Shown one piece after another: positions 29,247 to 38,125 of a stretch of DNA of 64,000 nt (position 1 is its first letter; each line of letters begins with the position of its first letter). Location: assembly GCF_011759505.1 (NCBI RefSeq), contig NZ_JAAOYO010000002.1:248001-312000 (forward strand), written 5' to 3'. Origin of the DNA: Curtobacterium salicis (GTDB lineage: Bacteria; Actinomycetota; Actinomycetes; Actinomycetales; Microbacteriaceae). A program made the translations under genes and the position numbers. Below the pieces are notes generated by a model. That model did no database searches. It was not told the DNA's origin and saw only the letters and a list, made by a program, of their open reading frames with translations.

Positions 29247-29924
29247 ATGCACTCCGTCGCACTCGCCCTGATCCCCTGGCTGGATCCGCAGTACATCCTC
29301 GACCACTTCGGGGCGTTCGCCGTGCTCATCGTCTGCGCGATCATCTTCGCCGAGACGGGTCTCCTGATCGGCTTCATCTTCCCGGGCGACAGCCTGCTCG
29401 TCATCACGGGCCTGTTCGCCTTCGACCGGGACGGCCAGATCGGCGGGATCCCGATCTGGGTCGTCGCGCTGATGATCGGCGCAGCAGCGTTCCTCGGCGG
29501 TGAGCTGGGCTACTACATCGGCAAGAAGGCCGGGCCGCCGATCTTCGAGCGCAAGGACAGCGGTCTGTTCTCGAAGGCGAACGTCGACCGGACGAACGCC
29601 TTCTTCCACCGGTACGGGGCCCTCGCGGTGATCCTGGCGCGCTTCGTCCCCGTGGTCCGGACCTTCGCCCCCATCGCCGCGGGCGTCGGGCGGATGGACT
29701 ACCGGAAGTACTCGCTGTACAACGCCGTCGGCGCGGTCATCTGGGGCGTGGGCGTCACGTTCCTCGGGTACTTCCTCGGGTACATCCCGGCCGTGGCGTA
29801 CCTCGTGCGCAACTACATCGACGTCATCCTGCTGGCGGCGGTCGTCGTCACCGTGGTCCCCGCCGCGATCACCTACTTCCGGAACGCCCGCAAGGCGAAG
29901 CAGCGCGAGCCCGAGCAGCCGTAG
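29247..29924 (+). CDS. DedA/SNARE-associated (VTT) family membrane protein
   Basis: A 225-residue DedA-family protein. These proteins are lipid scramblase-like or transport undecaprenyl phosphate or phospholipids across the plasma membrane. Conserved blocks are ETGLLIGFIFPGDSLL (re-entrant loop), GGELGYYIGKKAGP, and ARFVPVVRTFAPIAAGVG with the two functional arginines. There are four to five helices. GGAAG lies about 6 nt before the ATG. The gene is alone, downstream of the tRNA, and convergent with the murI-rph-rdgB operon. Confidence 0.92.
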   Translation: MHSVALALIPWLDPQYILDHFGAFAVLIVCAIIFAETGLLIGFIFPGDSLLVITGLFAFDRDGQIGGIPIWVVALMIGAAAFLGGELGYYIGKKAGPPIFERKDSGLFSKANVDRTNAFFHRYGALAVILARFVPVVRTFAPIAAGVGRMDYRKYSLYNAVGAVIWGVGVTFLGYFLGYIPAVAYLVRNYIDVILLAAVVVTVVPAAITYFRNARKAKQREPEQP

Positions 29925-29959
29925 CCCGGCGCAGCGCCCGCCCGGCGCGAGCGGGACCC

Positions 29960-30019
29960 GCACAACACGAACCGGCTCGAAGCACGCGATCCCGTGGTTC
30001 GAGCCGGTTCCCGTTGTGC
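29960..30019. terminator. Long hairpin between convergent dedA-type gene and rdgB
   Basis: Arms of 22 bp (29960-29981 and 29998-30019) match at all but two positions and close a 16-nt loop. The right arm contains TTCGAGCCGGTT. It can serve both transcripts. Confidence 0.8.
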
Positions 30020-30079
30020 GCTGCCGACCGGCGCCAGCGCCAGCACCGGCACCAACGCCGGCACCAGGCGCGCCTGCCC

Positions 30080-30727
30080 CTACGCCCGCGGCGTCCCGCC
30101 GGCGAACCACTCGCGGACGATCGGCGCGATCCCCCGGAACGCCTTCGACCGGTGGCTCAGCGCGTTCTTCTCGGCACGGCTCAGCTGCGCGGCCGAACGA
30201 TCCGCGTCGTCCGGCTGGAACACCGGGTCGTAGCCGTGCCCGCCGTCCCCGATCGGCTCGGTGCGCACCTCGCCGTTCCAGACCGCCTCGAACACGTGCT
30301 CGACGCCCGAGGGCGTGACGAACGCCGCCGCGCAGACGAACGCCGCGGTCCGCTCGACGACGCCGTCCAGGTTCCGCAGCAGCAACGCGATGTTGTCGGC
30401 GTCCACCCGGGTGCCGGCGTACCGGGCGGAGTGGATGCCGGGCGCCCCGTCGAGGGCGTCGACGGCGATGCCGGAGTCGTCCGCCAGCGCGGGCAGGCCG
30501 GTGTGGGCGACCGCGGCCCGCGCCTTGATCAGCGCGTTCGCGGCGTAGGTGTCGCCGTCCTCGACCGGCTCGGGCCCGTCGTAGGCGACGAGTTCGACCC
30601 CACCGAGGGCGTCACCGAGGATGTCCCGCAGCTCGACGACCTTGCCCTGGTTGTGCGTCGCCAGGACGACGGTGCGGGTCACGACGCCACCGCCGTCGCC
30701 GGCCGGCCCGGCGACTCCGCTGGTCAC
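30080..30727 (-). CDS. rdgB: RdgB/HAM1 non-canonical purine NTP pyrophosphatase
   Basis: A 215-residue inosine/xanthosine triphosphate pyrophosphatase that cleans the nucleotide pool. The N-terminal substrate loop is [12 protein letters not shown]. The catalytic core includes [20 protein letters not shown], and [10 protein letters not shown] and [10 protein letters not shown] follow. The GTG at 30727 overlaps the rph stop (GTGA); a second GTG at 30682 is closer to the conserved start and could be the real one. It is last of murI-rph-rdgB. Confidence 0.95.
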   Translation of the reverse strand: MTSGVAGPAGDGGGVVTRTVVLATHNQGKVVELRDILGDALGGVELVAYDGPEPVEDGDTYAANALIKARAAVAHTGLPALADDSGIAVDALDGAPGIHSARYAGTRVDADNIALLLRNLDGVVERTAAFVCAAAFVTPSGVEHVFEAVWNGEVRTEPIGDGGHGYDPVFQPDDADRSAAQLSRAEKNALSHRSKAFRGIAPIVREWFAGGTPRA

Positions 30728-31470
30728 GCCAGCCCCAGCGCCGAGCGCTGCACGGCGGCGAGCGATGCGTTGCCCGTCAGCCCGAGGTCGAGCAGGGCGT
30801 TCAGCTCGTCGCGGTCGAACGGCGCGTGCTCGGCCGTGCCCTGGACCTCGATGAACGTGCCGGACCCGGTGGTGACGATGTTCATGTCGGTGTCGGCGCG
30901 GCTGTCCTCCTCGTAGGCCAGGTCGAGCATCGGCACACCTCCGACGATGCCGACGGAGATCGCCTGCACGCTGTCGGTCAGCGGCGTCGCCTTCTTGCCG
31001 ATGAAGCCGCGCTCACGGCCCCACTCGATCGCATCGGCCATCGCCACGTACGCGCCGGTGATCGACGCGGTCCGGGTACCGCCGTCGGCCTGCAGCACGT
31101 CACAGTCGAGCACCAGGGTGTTCTCGCCGAGGCCCTTCATGTCGACGACGGCACGCAGCGAGCGGCCGATGAGCCGCGAGATCTCGTGCGTCCGGCCGCC
31201 GACCTTCCCCTTGATCGACTCGCGCTGCATGCGCTCGTTGGTCGACCGCGGCAGCATCGAGTACTCGGCGGTGACCCAGCCGGCCCCCTTGCCGGCCATC
31301 CAGCGCGGGACGCCGTTGGTGAACGAGGCGGTGCAGAGCACCTTGGTGTTGCCGAACGAGATGAGCGCGCTGCCCTCGGCCTGGGTGCTCCAGCCGCGTT
31401 CGATGGTGACGGGTCGGTGGTCGGTGGTGGTCCGGCCGTCGATGCGGACGGTGCCGTCGGTGGCGTTCAT
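30724..31470 (-). CDS. rph: Ribonuclease PH
   Basis: A 248-residue RNase PH, a phosphorolytic 3'-exonuclease that trims tRNA precursors. Recognisable blocks are [22 protein letters not shown] within residues 23-44, [20 protein letters not shown] around the active-site arginines, [20 protein letters not shown] and [23 protein letters not shown] lies 5 nt before the ATG. It lies 50 nt after murI and overlaps rdgB. Confidence 0.97.
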   Translation of the reverse strand: MNATDGTVRIDGRTTTDHRPVTIERGWSTQAEGSALISFGNTKVLCTASFTNGVPRWMAGKGAGWVTAEYSMLPRSTNERMQRESIKGKVGGRTHEISRLIGRSLRAVVDMKGLGENTLVLDCDVLQADGGTRTASITGAYVAMADAIEWGRERGFIGKKATPLTDSVQAISVGIVGGVPMLDLAYEEDSRADTDMNIVTTGSGTFIEVQGTAEHAPFDRDELNALLDLGLTGNASLAAVQRSALGLA

Positions 31471-31520
31471 GGGTTCCTCTCGGTCCGGCCTGGAGGCACG
31501 GTGCGGGTGGTCGGGGCGGG

Positions 31521-32402
31521 TCACGTCGTGCGGCTGGTCGCCGCCACGTCGAGCCCGAGGGGCGGGCTGATGCTGGCCTGTACCGGGATGCTGGCGGTCT
31601 CGAGGTGCCCGACGGTGGCGACCTCGGGCCCGAGGAAGCGGCGGGCGAGGCGGACGAACCCGGCCTCGTCGGCACCGGTGGCCTCGAACGAGTACGTCGG
31701 CGGTTCGGTGCCGGTGCGTTCCAGTCCGTGTTCGACGAGTCGGCGGTAGACGTCGTTCGCGGTCTCCTCGGCGCTCGAGACCAACGTGACGTCCGGCCCC
31801 ATCACGTACTGGATCGCGGCGGACATGAGCGGGTAGTGGGTGCAGCCGAGGACGAGCGTGTCGACGCCGGCGTCCCGCACCGGGGTGAGGTACCCGGCCG
31901 CGACCTCGCGCAGCTGGGCGGAGGAGGTGTCCCCGGCCTCCACGAACTCGACGAAGCGGGGACACGCCGCGGTCGTGAGGGTGACGTCGGCGGCGACCGC
32001 GAAGGCGTCCTCGTAGGCGCGGGACGCGATCGTGCCGATCGTGCCGATCACCCCGATCCGGCCGGTGCGGGTCTGTTTCACGGCGGCGCGGGCGGCGGGC
32101 TGGATGACCTCGACGACGGGGATGCCGTACGCCTGCTCGTAGCGTTCCCGGGCGTCGCGGAGCACCGCGGAGCTGGCGGTGTTGCACGCGATGACGAGCG
32201 CCTTGACCCCCTGGTCGACCAGGTCGTCCATGACCTCGAGCGCGTAGCGCCGGACGTCGGCGATCGGCTTCGGGCCGTACGGCGAGTGCACGGTGTCCCC
32301 GACGTAGCGGATGCTCTCGCGGGGCAGCTGGTCGATGATCGCCCGGGCCACCGTGAGCCCGCCGACGCCGCTGTCGAAGACTCCGATCGGTGCATTTGTC
32401 AC
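31521..32402 (-). CDS. murI: Glutamate racemase
   Basis: A 293-residue glutamate racemase that makes D-glutamate for peptidoglycan. Asp10-Ser11 in [10 protein letters not shown] begins the active site. The two catalytic cysteines are Cys73 (ACNTASS) and Cys187 (LGCTHYPL). The GTG at 32402 is chosen because a TACGCT -10 ends 7 nt before it, so the murI-rph-rdgB mRNA is probably leaderless. Divergent pncB starts 140 bp away. Confidence 0.96.
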   Translation of the reverse strand: MTNAPIGVFDSGVGGLTVARAIIDQLPRESIRYVGDTVHSPYGPKPIADVRRYALEVMDDLVDQGVKALVIACNTASSAVLRDARERYEQAYGIPVVEVIQPAARAAVKQTRTGRIGVIGTIGTIASRAYEDAFAVAADVTLTTAACPRFVEFVEAGDTSSAQLREVAAGYLTPVRDAGVDTLVLGCTHYPLMSAAIQYVMGPDVTLVSSAEETANDVYRRLVEHGLERTGTEPPTYSFEATGADEAGFVRLARRFLGPEVATVGHLETASIPVQASISPPLGLDVAATSRTT

Positions 32403-32409
32403 GGTGACC

Positions 32410-32415
32410 AGCGTA
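32410..32415 (-). promoter_or_regulatory. Leaderless -10 of murI
   Basis: TACGCT on the minus strand ends 7 nt before GTG 32402. Confidence 0.6.
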
Positions 32416-32529
32416 CCGACGCCAGCCGACCCCGCTGGCGTGGTGCGGCCTCCCGTCCCGCCGCCGACCGCGACCGGTGCGACGCCCACCGTTCCGGACA
32501 CCCTCCGTGCCTGCGCGTCCGGTCCTGGC

Positions 32530-32535
32530 TAGGGT
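32530..32535 (+). promoter_or_regulatory. Leaderless -10 of pncB
   Basis: TAGGGT ends 7 nt before GTG 32543. Confidence 0.6.
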
Positions 32536-32542
32536 CGGAGAC

Positions 32543-33829
32543 GTGACCACCGCGCTCCTGACGGACCAGTACGAACTCACCATGGTCGACGCCGCGTTGA
32601 AGGACGGCACCGCCGACCGCCGCTGCGTCTTCGAGGTCTTCGCCCGGCGGCTGCCGGACGGACGGCGCTACGGCGTGGCCGCGGGGCTCGGGCGCTTCCT
32701 CACGCAGCTGACCGAGTTCCGGTTCGGTGACGAGGAGATCGGGTTCCTCCGGGATCGGCGCGTCATCGACGAGGGCACCGCGCGCTGGTTGGCGGACTAC
32801 CGGTTCACCGGGGACGTCCGCGCCTACCGCGAGGGCGAGGTGTTCTTCCCCAACTCCCCCGTCCTGCAGATCGAGGGCACCTTCGCCGAGGCCGTGATGC
32901 TCGAGACACTGGCGCTCAGTGTGCTCAACGCCGACTCGGCGATCGCCTCCGCCGCGGCGCGCATGGTGTCCGCGGCCGACCGTCGTCCGCTCGCCGAGAT
33001 GGGTTCCCGCCGCACCGGTGAGTGGAACGCCGTGGCCGCAGCTCGGGCCGCGTACATCGCGGGCTTCGGCGCCACGAGCAACCTCGAGGCGGGCCGCACC
33101 TGGGGCATCCCCACGATGGGCACCGCGGCGCACGCCTTCACGCTGCTGCACGACTCGGAAGAGGCGGCGTTCCGGTCCCAGCTCGACGCGCTCGGCAGTG
33201 GCACCACCCTGCTCGTCGACACCTACGACATCGAGGCCGCGGTCGAGACCGCCGTCCGCCTGACCGGGGGCACGCTCGGCGCGGTCCGGATCGACAGCGG
33301 TGACCTGCCCTCCGTCGTGGCGTCGGTGCGGGCCCAGCTCGACCGGCTCGGCGCGACCGCGACGAAGATCACGGTGACGAACGACCTCGACGAGTACACG
33401 ATCGCCGCGCTGCGTGCCGCACCGGTCGACTCCTACGGCGTCGGCACCTCGGTCGTCTCCGGCTCGGGCCACCCGGCGGCCGGCATGGTCTTCAAGCTCG
33501 TCGCCCACCACTCCCCTGCGGGCGAGTGGGTGCCGGTGGCGAAGAAGTCCGCCGAGAAGGCGTCCGTCGGCGGTCGGAAGGAAGCCGGCCGGCGACTCCG
33601 CAACGGCATCGCGACCGCCGAGGTCGTGTTGACCTCGGGGACGGTCGGCCCGGACGAGCGGGACCTGCTCGTCCCGGTCGTCACCCACGGCGAGGTCGAT
33701 CCGGCGTTCCTCGGTGCCGTCGGCGTCGAGGCGGCCCGGGCACACCACAAACGCGCGAAGGCGGAACTGCCGGCGGACGCCGAACGCATCGGCCGGGGCG
33801 ACCCGGCCATCCCGACGCTGCTCGTCTGA
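32543..33829 (+). CDS. pncB: Nicotinate phosphoribosyltransferase
   Basis: A 428-residue enzyme of NAD salvage, joining nicotinate to PRPP with ATP. It begins with [18 protein letters not shown], the family signature. The phosphorylated histidine is in GTAAHAF, and the substrate region shows [18 protein letters not shown] and [12 protein letters not shown] 32543 is used rather than an earlier in-frame start because a -10 lies 7 nt before it and the family begins here. Confidence 0.95.
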   Translation: MTTALLTDQYELTMVDAALKDGTADRRCVFEVFARRLPDGRRYGVAAGLGRFLTQLTEFRFGDEEIGFLRDRRVIDEGTARWLADYRFTGDVRAYREGEVFFPNSPVLQIEGTFAEAVMLETLALSVLNADSAIASAAARMVSAADRRPLAEMGSRRTGEWNAVAAARAAYIAGFGATSNLEAGRTWGIPTMGTAAHAFTLLHDSEEAAFRSQLDALGSGTTLLVDTYDIEAAVETAVRLTGGTLGAVRIDSGDLPSVVASVRAQLDRLGATATKITVTNDLDEYTIAALRAAPVDSYGVGTSVVSGSGHPAAGMVFKLVAHHSPAGEWVPVAKKSAEKASVGGRKEAGRRLRNGIATAEVVLTSGTVGPDERDLLVPVVTHGEVDPAFLGAVGVEAARAHHKRAKAELPADAERIGRGDPAIPTLLV

Positions 33830-33845
33830 GCGGCGTCGGCCGGGG

Positions 33846-34109
33846 TCACTCGGACTTCATCTTCTCGTAGATGGCCTTGCAGTCCGGGCAGACCGGGAAC
33901 TTCTCCGGGTCGCGGCCCGGGATCCACTTCTTGCCGCACAGCGCCTTGACGGCCTTGCCGGTCAGGGCGGACTCGAGGATCTTGTCCTTCTTGACGTAGT
34001 GCGAGAAGCGCTCGTGGTCGCCGGGCTCGATCGCCTCCTCTTCCAGGAGCTTCTCGAGTTCGCGGTCCATCACGTCGAGGCCGCCACCACCGGGTTCCGT
34101 CGTGCTCAT
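33846..34109 (-). CDS. DUF3039 family protein
   Basis: An 87-residue conserved actinobacterial protein of unknown function. After a Gly-rich start it reads LDVMDRELEKLLEEEAIEPG, then HERFSHYVKKDKI and ALCGKKWIPGRDPEKFPVCPDC. Three cysteines (LCG, CPDC) and perhaps a His suggest a zinc site. A TACCCT -10 ends 6 nt before the ATG. The gene is convergent with pncB, 16 nt apart. Confidence 0.9.
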   Translation of the reverse strand: MSTTEPGGGGLDVMDRELEKLLEEEAIEPGDHERFSHYVKKDKILESALTGKAVKALCGKKWIPGRDPEKFPVCPDCKAIYEKMKSE

Positions 34110-34115
34110 CGCACC

Positions 34116-34121
34116 AGGGTA
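34116..34121 (-). promoter_or_regulatory. Leaderless -10 of the DUF3039 gene
   Basis: TACCCT on the minus strand ends 6 nt before ATG 34109. Confidence 0.6.
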
Positions 34122-34206
34122 CGTCGTCGGGGCCCCGTCCGTCGCCCGATCGGTCACGCCGTGGGCGCACGCCCCGCAGGTCACGCCGCGGTCGCGCGTG
34201 CGGTCG

Positions 34207-35778
34207 TCAGTTCCGCTGCGCGGCGGCCAGGAGGTCCGGGCCGCGTCGGTCGAACACCGCACCGCCGACGAGGACACCGATCACGAGGACGACCACACCG
34301 ACGCCGATGCCGACACCGAGGACCAGCGACAGCGACGGGTGGTCGAGGCCGAGCAACGCCCGGAGGCCGATCCACCCCGCCGGTGCCATGCAGAGCAGGG
34401 TGCCGAGCACCATGAGCGTCTGCGCGACGGTCGCCGTCGCCCCGGCCGCCTGCGGCTGGTGGAACGGGTGGTCGCCCGGGCGGACCGTCGGGTACGGCAG
34501 CGCGACCGAGACGATGCTCGACAGTCCGAGCCCGCCGAGCAGCCCGCTGGCCGAGACGGCGACGAGCAGCGGGAACGCCGCCATGTCGCCGTAGAGGCGG
34601 GCGGAGACCGCGGCACCGGCGACCAGGAGCGGGGCACCGACGACGACGAGCGGCACCAGACGCCCGAGTCGGTCGGTCCAGCCCGGCGCGCCGGAGGCGA
34701 CGTGCAGCCACACCGCGGTGTTGTCGTACGAGACGTCGTTGTGCGGCAGGAAACCGGCGATGAGCGCCATCAGCGGCAGGGGCACGAGGGCCGTCCACGC
34801 CCACGGCACACCGGCGACGCCGAGCGGCAGCACGACGAGCGGGACGAAGACGAGGATCAGGTACGAGCTGCGGTACCGCGGGTCCCGCGCCCAGTAGGTG
34901 AGCGCGCGCGCCGCGACGGCACCGAACGGGGTCGACCCCAGCGGGTCGAACCAGCCGAGGGAGCGGTGACGCCGGACCCGGGCGGGGCGTGCGACCGTGA
35001 CCAGCAGTCGTCCGACCAGCGCCCACCAGGCGAGGGCGAGCACGGCGACGACGACGAGGGCGACGAGGAGTTTCGCGACGGCGGTACCGACGTCCCCGGT
35101 GGCCGCGTCGGCCGGGACGGACCAGGCGGCGCCCCACGGCGTCCAGCCGGCGATGTCGGCGAGCCGCTGCGCGCCCGGACCGGCCGGGTCGAGCCAGTCG
35201 AGGCGGAGCAGGAGCGAGACGGTCGGCACCGCCAGCAGGACCACGACGACCACGGCCGACCACGTGACGGCGCGGACGCGTCGCCCGGCGGCGGCCACGG
35301 CACCGAGGGTGCTGCAGACCCGGATGACCAGGGCGGTCGTCGCGACGACGAGCACCGCGGCGACGACCCCGAGGAGCGCCGGTCCGGCACCGCGGCTCCA
35401 CGTGACGACCTGCGCGACGGCGAGCACCGCGACGGCGACGACCGGCAGGCCGACGAGCCCGGCGATGCCGAGTCCGACGACCAGGTCACGCCGTGCGATC
35501 CCGAACGCGGCGAAGCGTCGTGGGTCGAGCTGGTCGGCGACGCCGAGCGCGAGCGGGACCAGCGTGCAACCGAGGGTCACCGCCGTGCCGAGCAGCACCA
35601 CGATCGTCCGGGCCACGACGGGGTCGGCGGTGCGGAGGCCGCCGAGGACCGAGGCGGCCCAGAGGACGACGGCCAGGGCGACGACACTGCCGAGGACCAC
35701 ACCGACCGAACGGCGTGCCCCACCGCGGACCTCGCCCGCCAGCAGGTCGACCCTCAGCCGGAGAAGCTGTGCAACCAT
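34207..35778 (-). CDS. ABC exporter membrane protein
   Basis: A 523-residue integral membrane protein with about twelve hydrophobic helices and no family motif I can name with certainty. Its start overlaps the end of the ABC ATPase gene by 25 bp, so it is surely the permease of that ATPase. The layout (two sets of about six helices separated by WFDPLGSTPFGAVAARAL) suggests a fused ABC-2-type permease. Conserved-looking soluble segments include ARDPRYRSSYL and FLPHNDVSYDNTAVWLH. The cargo is unknown. Confidence 0.82.
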   Translation of the reverse strand: MVAQLLRLRVDLLAGEVRGGARRSVGVVLGSVVALAVVLWAASVLGGLRTADPVVARTIVVLLGTAVTLGCTLVPLALGVADQLDPRRFAAFGIARRDLVVGLGIAGLVGLPVVAVAVLAVAQVVTWSRGAGPALLGVVAAVLVVATTALVIRVCSTLGAVAAAGRRVRAVTWSAVVVVVLLAVPTVSLLLRLDWLDPAGPGAQRLADIAGWTPWGAAWSVPADAATGDVGTAVAKLLVALVVVAVLALAWWALVGRLLVTVARPARVRRHRSLGWFDPLGSTPFGAVAARALTYWARDPRYRSSYLILVFVPLVVLPLGVAGVPWAWTALVPLPLMALIAGFLPHNDVSYDNTAVWLHVASGAPGWTDRLGRLVPLVVVGAPLLVAGAAVSARLYGDMAAFPLLVAVSASGLLGGLGLSSIVSVALPYPTVRPGDHPFHQPQAAGATATVAQTLMVLGTLLCMAPAGWIGLRALLGLDHPSLSLVLGVGIGVGVVVLVIGVLVGGAVFDRRGPDLLAAAQRN

Positions 35779-36944
35779 TCCATGCTCTCTGCGACGGGAC
35801 GACCGCCGGCGAGTTCGACGAACTTGTCCTCGAGGCTGCGGCGACCACGGACCTGCGCCATGGTGCCGGCGGCCAGGACCTTGCCGCCGACGATGATCGC
35901 CACCGAGTCGCACGTGCGCTGGACCAGTTCCATCGAGTGGCTCGAGAGCACCACGGTGCCGCCACCCGCGGTGTAGCGCCGCAGGATGTCGGTGATCGTC
36001 GTCGCGCTGACCGGGTCGACGGACTCGAACGGTTCGTCGAGCACCAGCACGCGCGGCGAGTGGATGAGAGTGGCGGCCAGGGCGATCTTCTTCGCCATGC
36101 CCATCGAGTAGTCCGCGACCGGACGCCCGAGTGCGTCGCCGAGACCGAAGGCCGCGGCCAGGTCGGCGCTGCGGCTGCGGGCGGTCTTGCCGTCCAGGCC
36201 GCGGAGCGTCGCCGAGTAGAAGAGCATCTGCGCGCCGGTCAGGCGGTCGAACAGCCGGAGGCGGTCCGGCAGGACCCCCATCGCGCGTTTCGCCGCGGTC
36301 GGGTCGGCCCAGACGTCGTGGTCGAGCACGGTCACGGTGCCGGCGTCCGGCCGCAGGAGGCCCGTCAGCACCGACAGCGTCGTCGTCTTGCCGGCGCCGT
36401 TCGGGCCGACCACGCCGAAGATCGACCCCTTGCGGATCTCGACGTCCACGTCGTCCACCGCGAGGGTCTGCCCGTACCGCTTGACCAGCCCGTCAGCGCG
36501 GAGCACCACGGGCTGCTGCGGCACGTTCGGGCGGCCGGTCGGGCGCTTGGTCGTGCTCGCGCCGGCGGATGCCGAGGCCGATGTGCCGGACCCGGCACGG
36601 GCCTCCTGGGCGTCGTCCTCGGCCGCGGCGCGGGCCGCGGAACCCTGCGGTCGGGTCGCCCGGCCGGAGCGCTTGTCCCGCTTCTTCCCCTGGCGCGGCT
36701 GCGTCGTCGTGCTCGTGGCGGACGCGGCCGGCAGGACGTCTGCCCCCGTCGTCTCCGAGCCGGTCCTGTCGTCCGTCATGTCGTCACCCGCGGACGCGCC
36801 GTACGCGCCCGTGTCCCCCGTGTCGTCGTGGTCGTCGTCGCCCGTCCCCTGGGCGGCGGTCGTGCCGTCGTCGTCCGCGTCGGCCGTCCATGTCGCGTCC
36901 GACGTGCTGTACACGTCGTCGCTTCCCGCTGTTCCTGCCGACAC
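35754..36944 (-). CDS. ABC transporter ATP-binding protein with a long disordered N-terminus
   Basis: A 396-residue ATPase. Residues 1 to about 145 are low complexity: an Asp/Thr/Gly-rich acidic part (about 10-60), a Lys/Arg patch (KKRDKRSGR, about 86-95) and an Ala/Ser-rich linker. The ABC domain follows: Walker A GPNGAGKTTT (about 180-189), a modified signature YSMGMAKKIALAA instead of LSGGQ, Walker B VLVLDEPFESVDP and the H-loop SSHSMEL. GTG 36944 has a TACGGT -10 7 nt upstream, a leaderless start; an internal ATG after about 55 codons cannot be excluded. It pairs with the overlapping permease. Confidence 0.88.
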   Translation of the reverse strand: MSAGTAGSDDVYSTSDATWTADADDDGTTAAQGTGDDDHDDTGDTGAYGASAGDDMTDDRTGSETTGADVLPAASATSTTTQPRQGKKRDKRSGRATRPQGSAARAAAEDDAQEARAGSGTSASASAGASTTKRPTGRPNVPQQPVVLRADGLVKRYGQTLAVDDVDVEIRKGSIFGVVGPNGAGKTTTLSVLTGLLRPDAGTVTVLDHDVWADPTAAKRAMGVLPDRLRLFDRLTGAQMLFYSATLRGLDGKTARSRSADLAAAFGLGDALGRPVADYSMGMAKKIALAATLIHSPRVLVLDEPFESVDPVSATTITDILRRYTAGGGTVVLSSHSMELVQRTCDSVAIIVGGKVLAAGTMAQVRGRRSLEDKFVELAGGRPVAESMEWLHSFSG

Positions 36945-37305
36945 GAGCCCAACCGTACCAACGGTTCCGACCGCCCGCTGAGCCGCGTCGGAGCGGGTCA
37001 CGAAATGAACACGATGCCCCGCGAGCCGTACCCCGACGCCGCCTGGTTCCGTATCATTCACCGGGACACGACGGAGTGTTCACCACACGGACACTCGCCC
37101 GCACCGCGTCGGGGTGGTCGCGGGTCAGGGCGCTCGTCGCTCCGGATCACGCGTCTCCCGGCGAACTCGAACGGACTGCGAGCAGTATCCAGTAAAGCTG
37201 TATCGAAGTGTCCGTCAGGGCACGCTCGACGTGACACCACGGCGAACCGGAGCCACCGCCCTCGCGGGCGGACCGGGTCGCGGGCGGTCACCGGAAGGGA
37301 CAAGC
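36945..37305. other. 361-bp intergenic region with divergent promoters
   Basis: No gene seen. At the left edge is the TACGGT -10 (36952-36957, minus) of the ABC ATPase gene, ending 7 nt before its GTG. On the plus strand TATCAT (37052-37057) is a good -10 candidate for the wall-polymer cluster, though I see no clear -35. A locally A+T-richer patch around 37180-37220 may be a second start. The ribosome site GGAAGGGA precedes the ATG at 37306. Confidence 0.5.
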
Positions 37306-38001
37306 ATGACCACGCAGATCGTCATCCTCGCAGCGGGGATGGGCAGCCGCCTCGGGCGCAGCCTGCCGAAGCCGCTCACCGAGCTCAGCGACGGCCGCAC
37401 CATCATGCAGCAGCAGTTCGACAACATCCGTGCCGCCTTCGGTTCGAGCGCACGGGTCACGATCGTCGTCGGCTACAAGTCGGAGTACATCGTCGAGGCC
37501 TTCCCCGAGGCGAACTTCGTCTACAACGAGTCCTACGACTCCACGAACACCTCGAAGAGCCTGCTCCGCGCCCTCAAGGCGACCGGCAAGAGCGGCGTCC
37601 TCTGGATGAACGGCGACGTCGTCTTCGACCCGATGGCGCTCGTGCGTGCCGCCGACATGATCGACGAGGGTCGGTCGTTCGTCAGCGTGAACACCGAGAA
37701 GGTCTCCGACGAAGAGGTCAAGTACACCGTCGACGCCGAGGGCTTCATCCACAAGCTGTCCAAGAAGGTCGTCGGCGGCCTCGGCGAGGCGGTCGGCATC
37801 AACTACGTCTCCGCAGCCGACAAGCAGGCCCTGATCCGCCAGCTCGGCCGGGTCGACGACCAGGAGTACTTCGAGGGTGGCATCGAAGCGGCCATCGCCG
37901 AAGACGGGCTACGCTGGACGCCGATCGACATCTCCGACCTGTACGCGGTCGAGATCGACTTCGCCGAGGACCTGCAGCGCGCGAACGACCTGTTCGCCTG
38001 A
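37306..38001 (+). CDS. Sugar/choline-phosphate-type nucleotidyltransferase
   Basis: A 231-residue nucleotidyltransferase of the LicC/RmlA fold. The nucleotide loop is VILAAGMGSRLGRSLPKPL (residues 6-24). WMNGDVVFDP carries the metal Asp, and YFEGGIEAAI is typical of the phosphocholine cytidylyltransferase-like branch. It should make an NDP-alcohol or NDP-sugar from a phosphate and CTP or another NTP. As first gene of a wall-polymer cluster that includes a CDP-alcohol phosphotransferase and a CDP-glycerol-type transferase, CTP is the likely co-substrate (inference). The ATG has GGAAGGGA about 6 nt upstream. Confidence 0.85.
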   Translation: MTTQIVILAAGMGSRLGRSLPKPLTELSDGRTIMQQQFDNIRAAFGSSARVTIVVGYKSEYIVEAFPEANFVYNESYDSTNTSKSLLRALKATGKSGVLWMNGDVVFDPMALVRAADMIDEGRSFVSVNTEKVSDEEVKYTVDAEGFIHKLSKKVVGGLGEAVGINYVSAADKQALIRQLGRVDDQEYFEGGIEAAIAEDGLRWTPIDISDLYAVEIDFAEDLQRANDLFA

Positions 38002-38098
38002 ACCCGGTCAGGACCCCCTGATCGGCCCCGCTGGCCGCGGACTCCGCGGCCACGGCCCGGGTACCCGCACTCGGCGTGGTCCCGGCCGGAGGGAAACC

Positions 38099-38125
38099 AT
38101 GACCGACGCGCAGACCCATGACTGA
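38099..38125 (+). CDS. Eight-codon upstream ORF with a duplicated start
   Basis: ATG 38099 opens the peptide MTDAQTHD and stops at TGA 38123-38125, overlapping the permease ATG at 38118. It has the only ribosome site in the area (GGAGGG, about 5 nt upstream). The uORF and the permease start are copies of one 19-bp unit (ATGACYGACGCGCAGACSC), so the first copy is out of frame by one base. Permease translation probably depends on termination and restart at this point. Confidence 0.7.
   Translation: MTDAQTHD

Noticed and set aside
38099..38101. ATG 38099 as the start of the exporter permease
   Set aside because: It is out of frame with the permease and meets a stop after eight codons.
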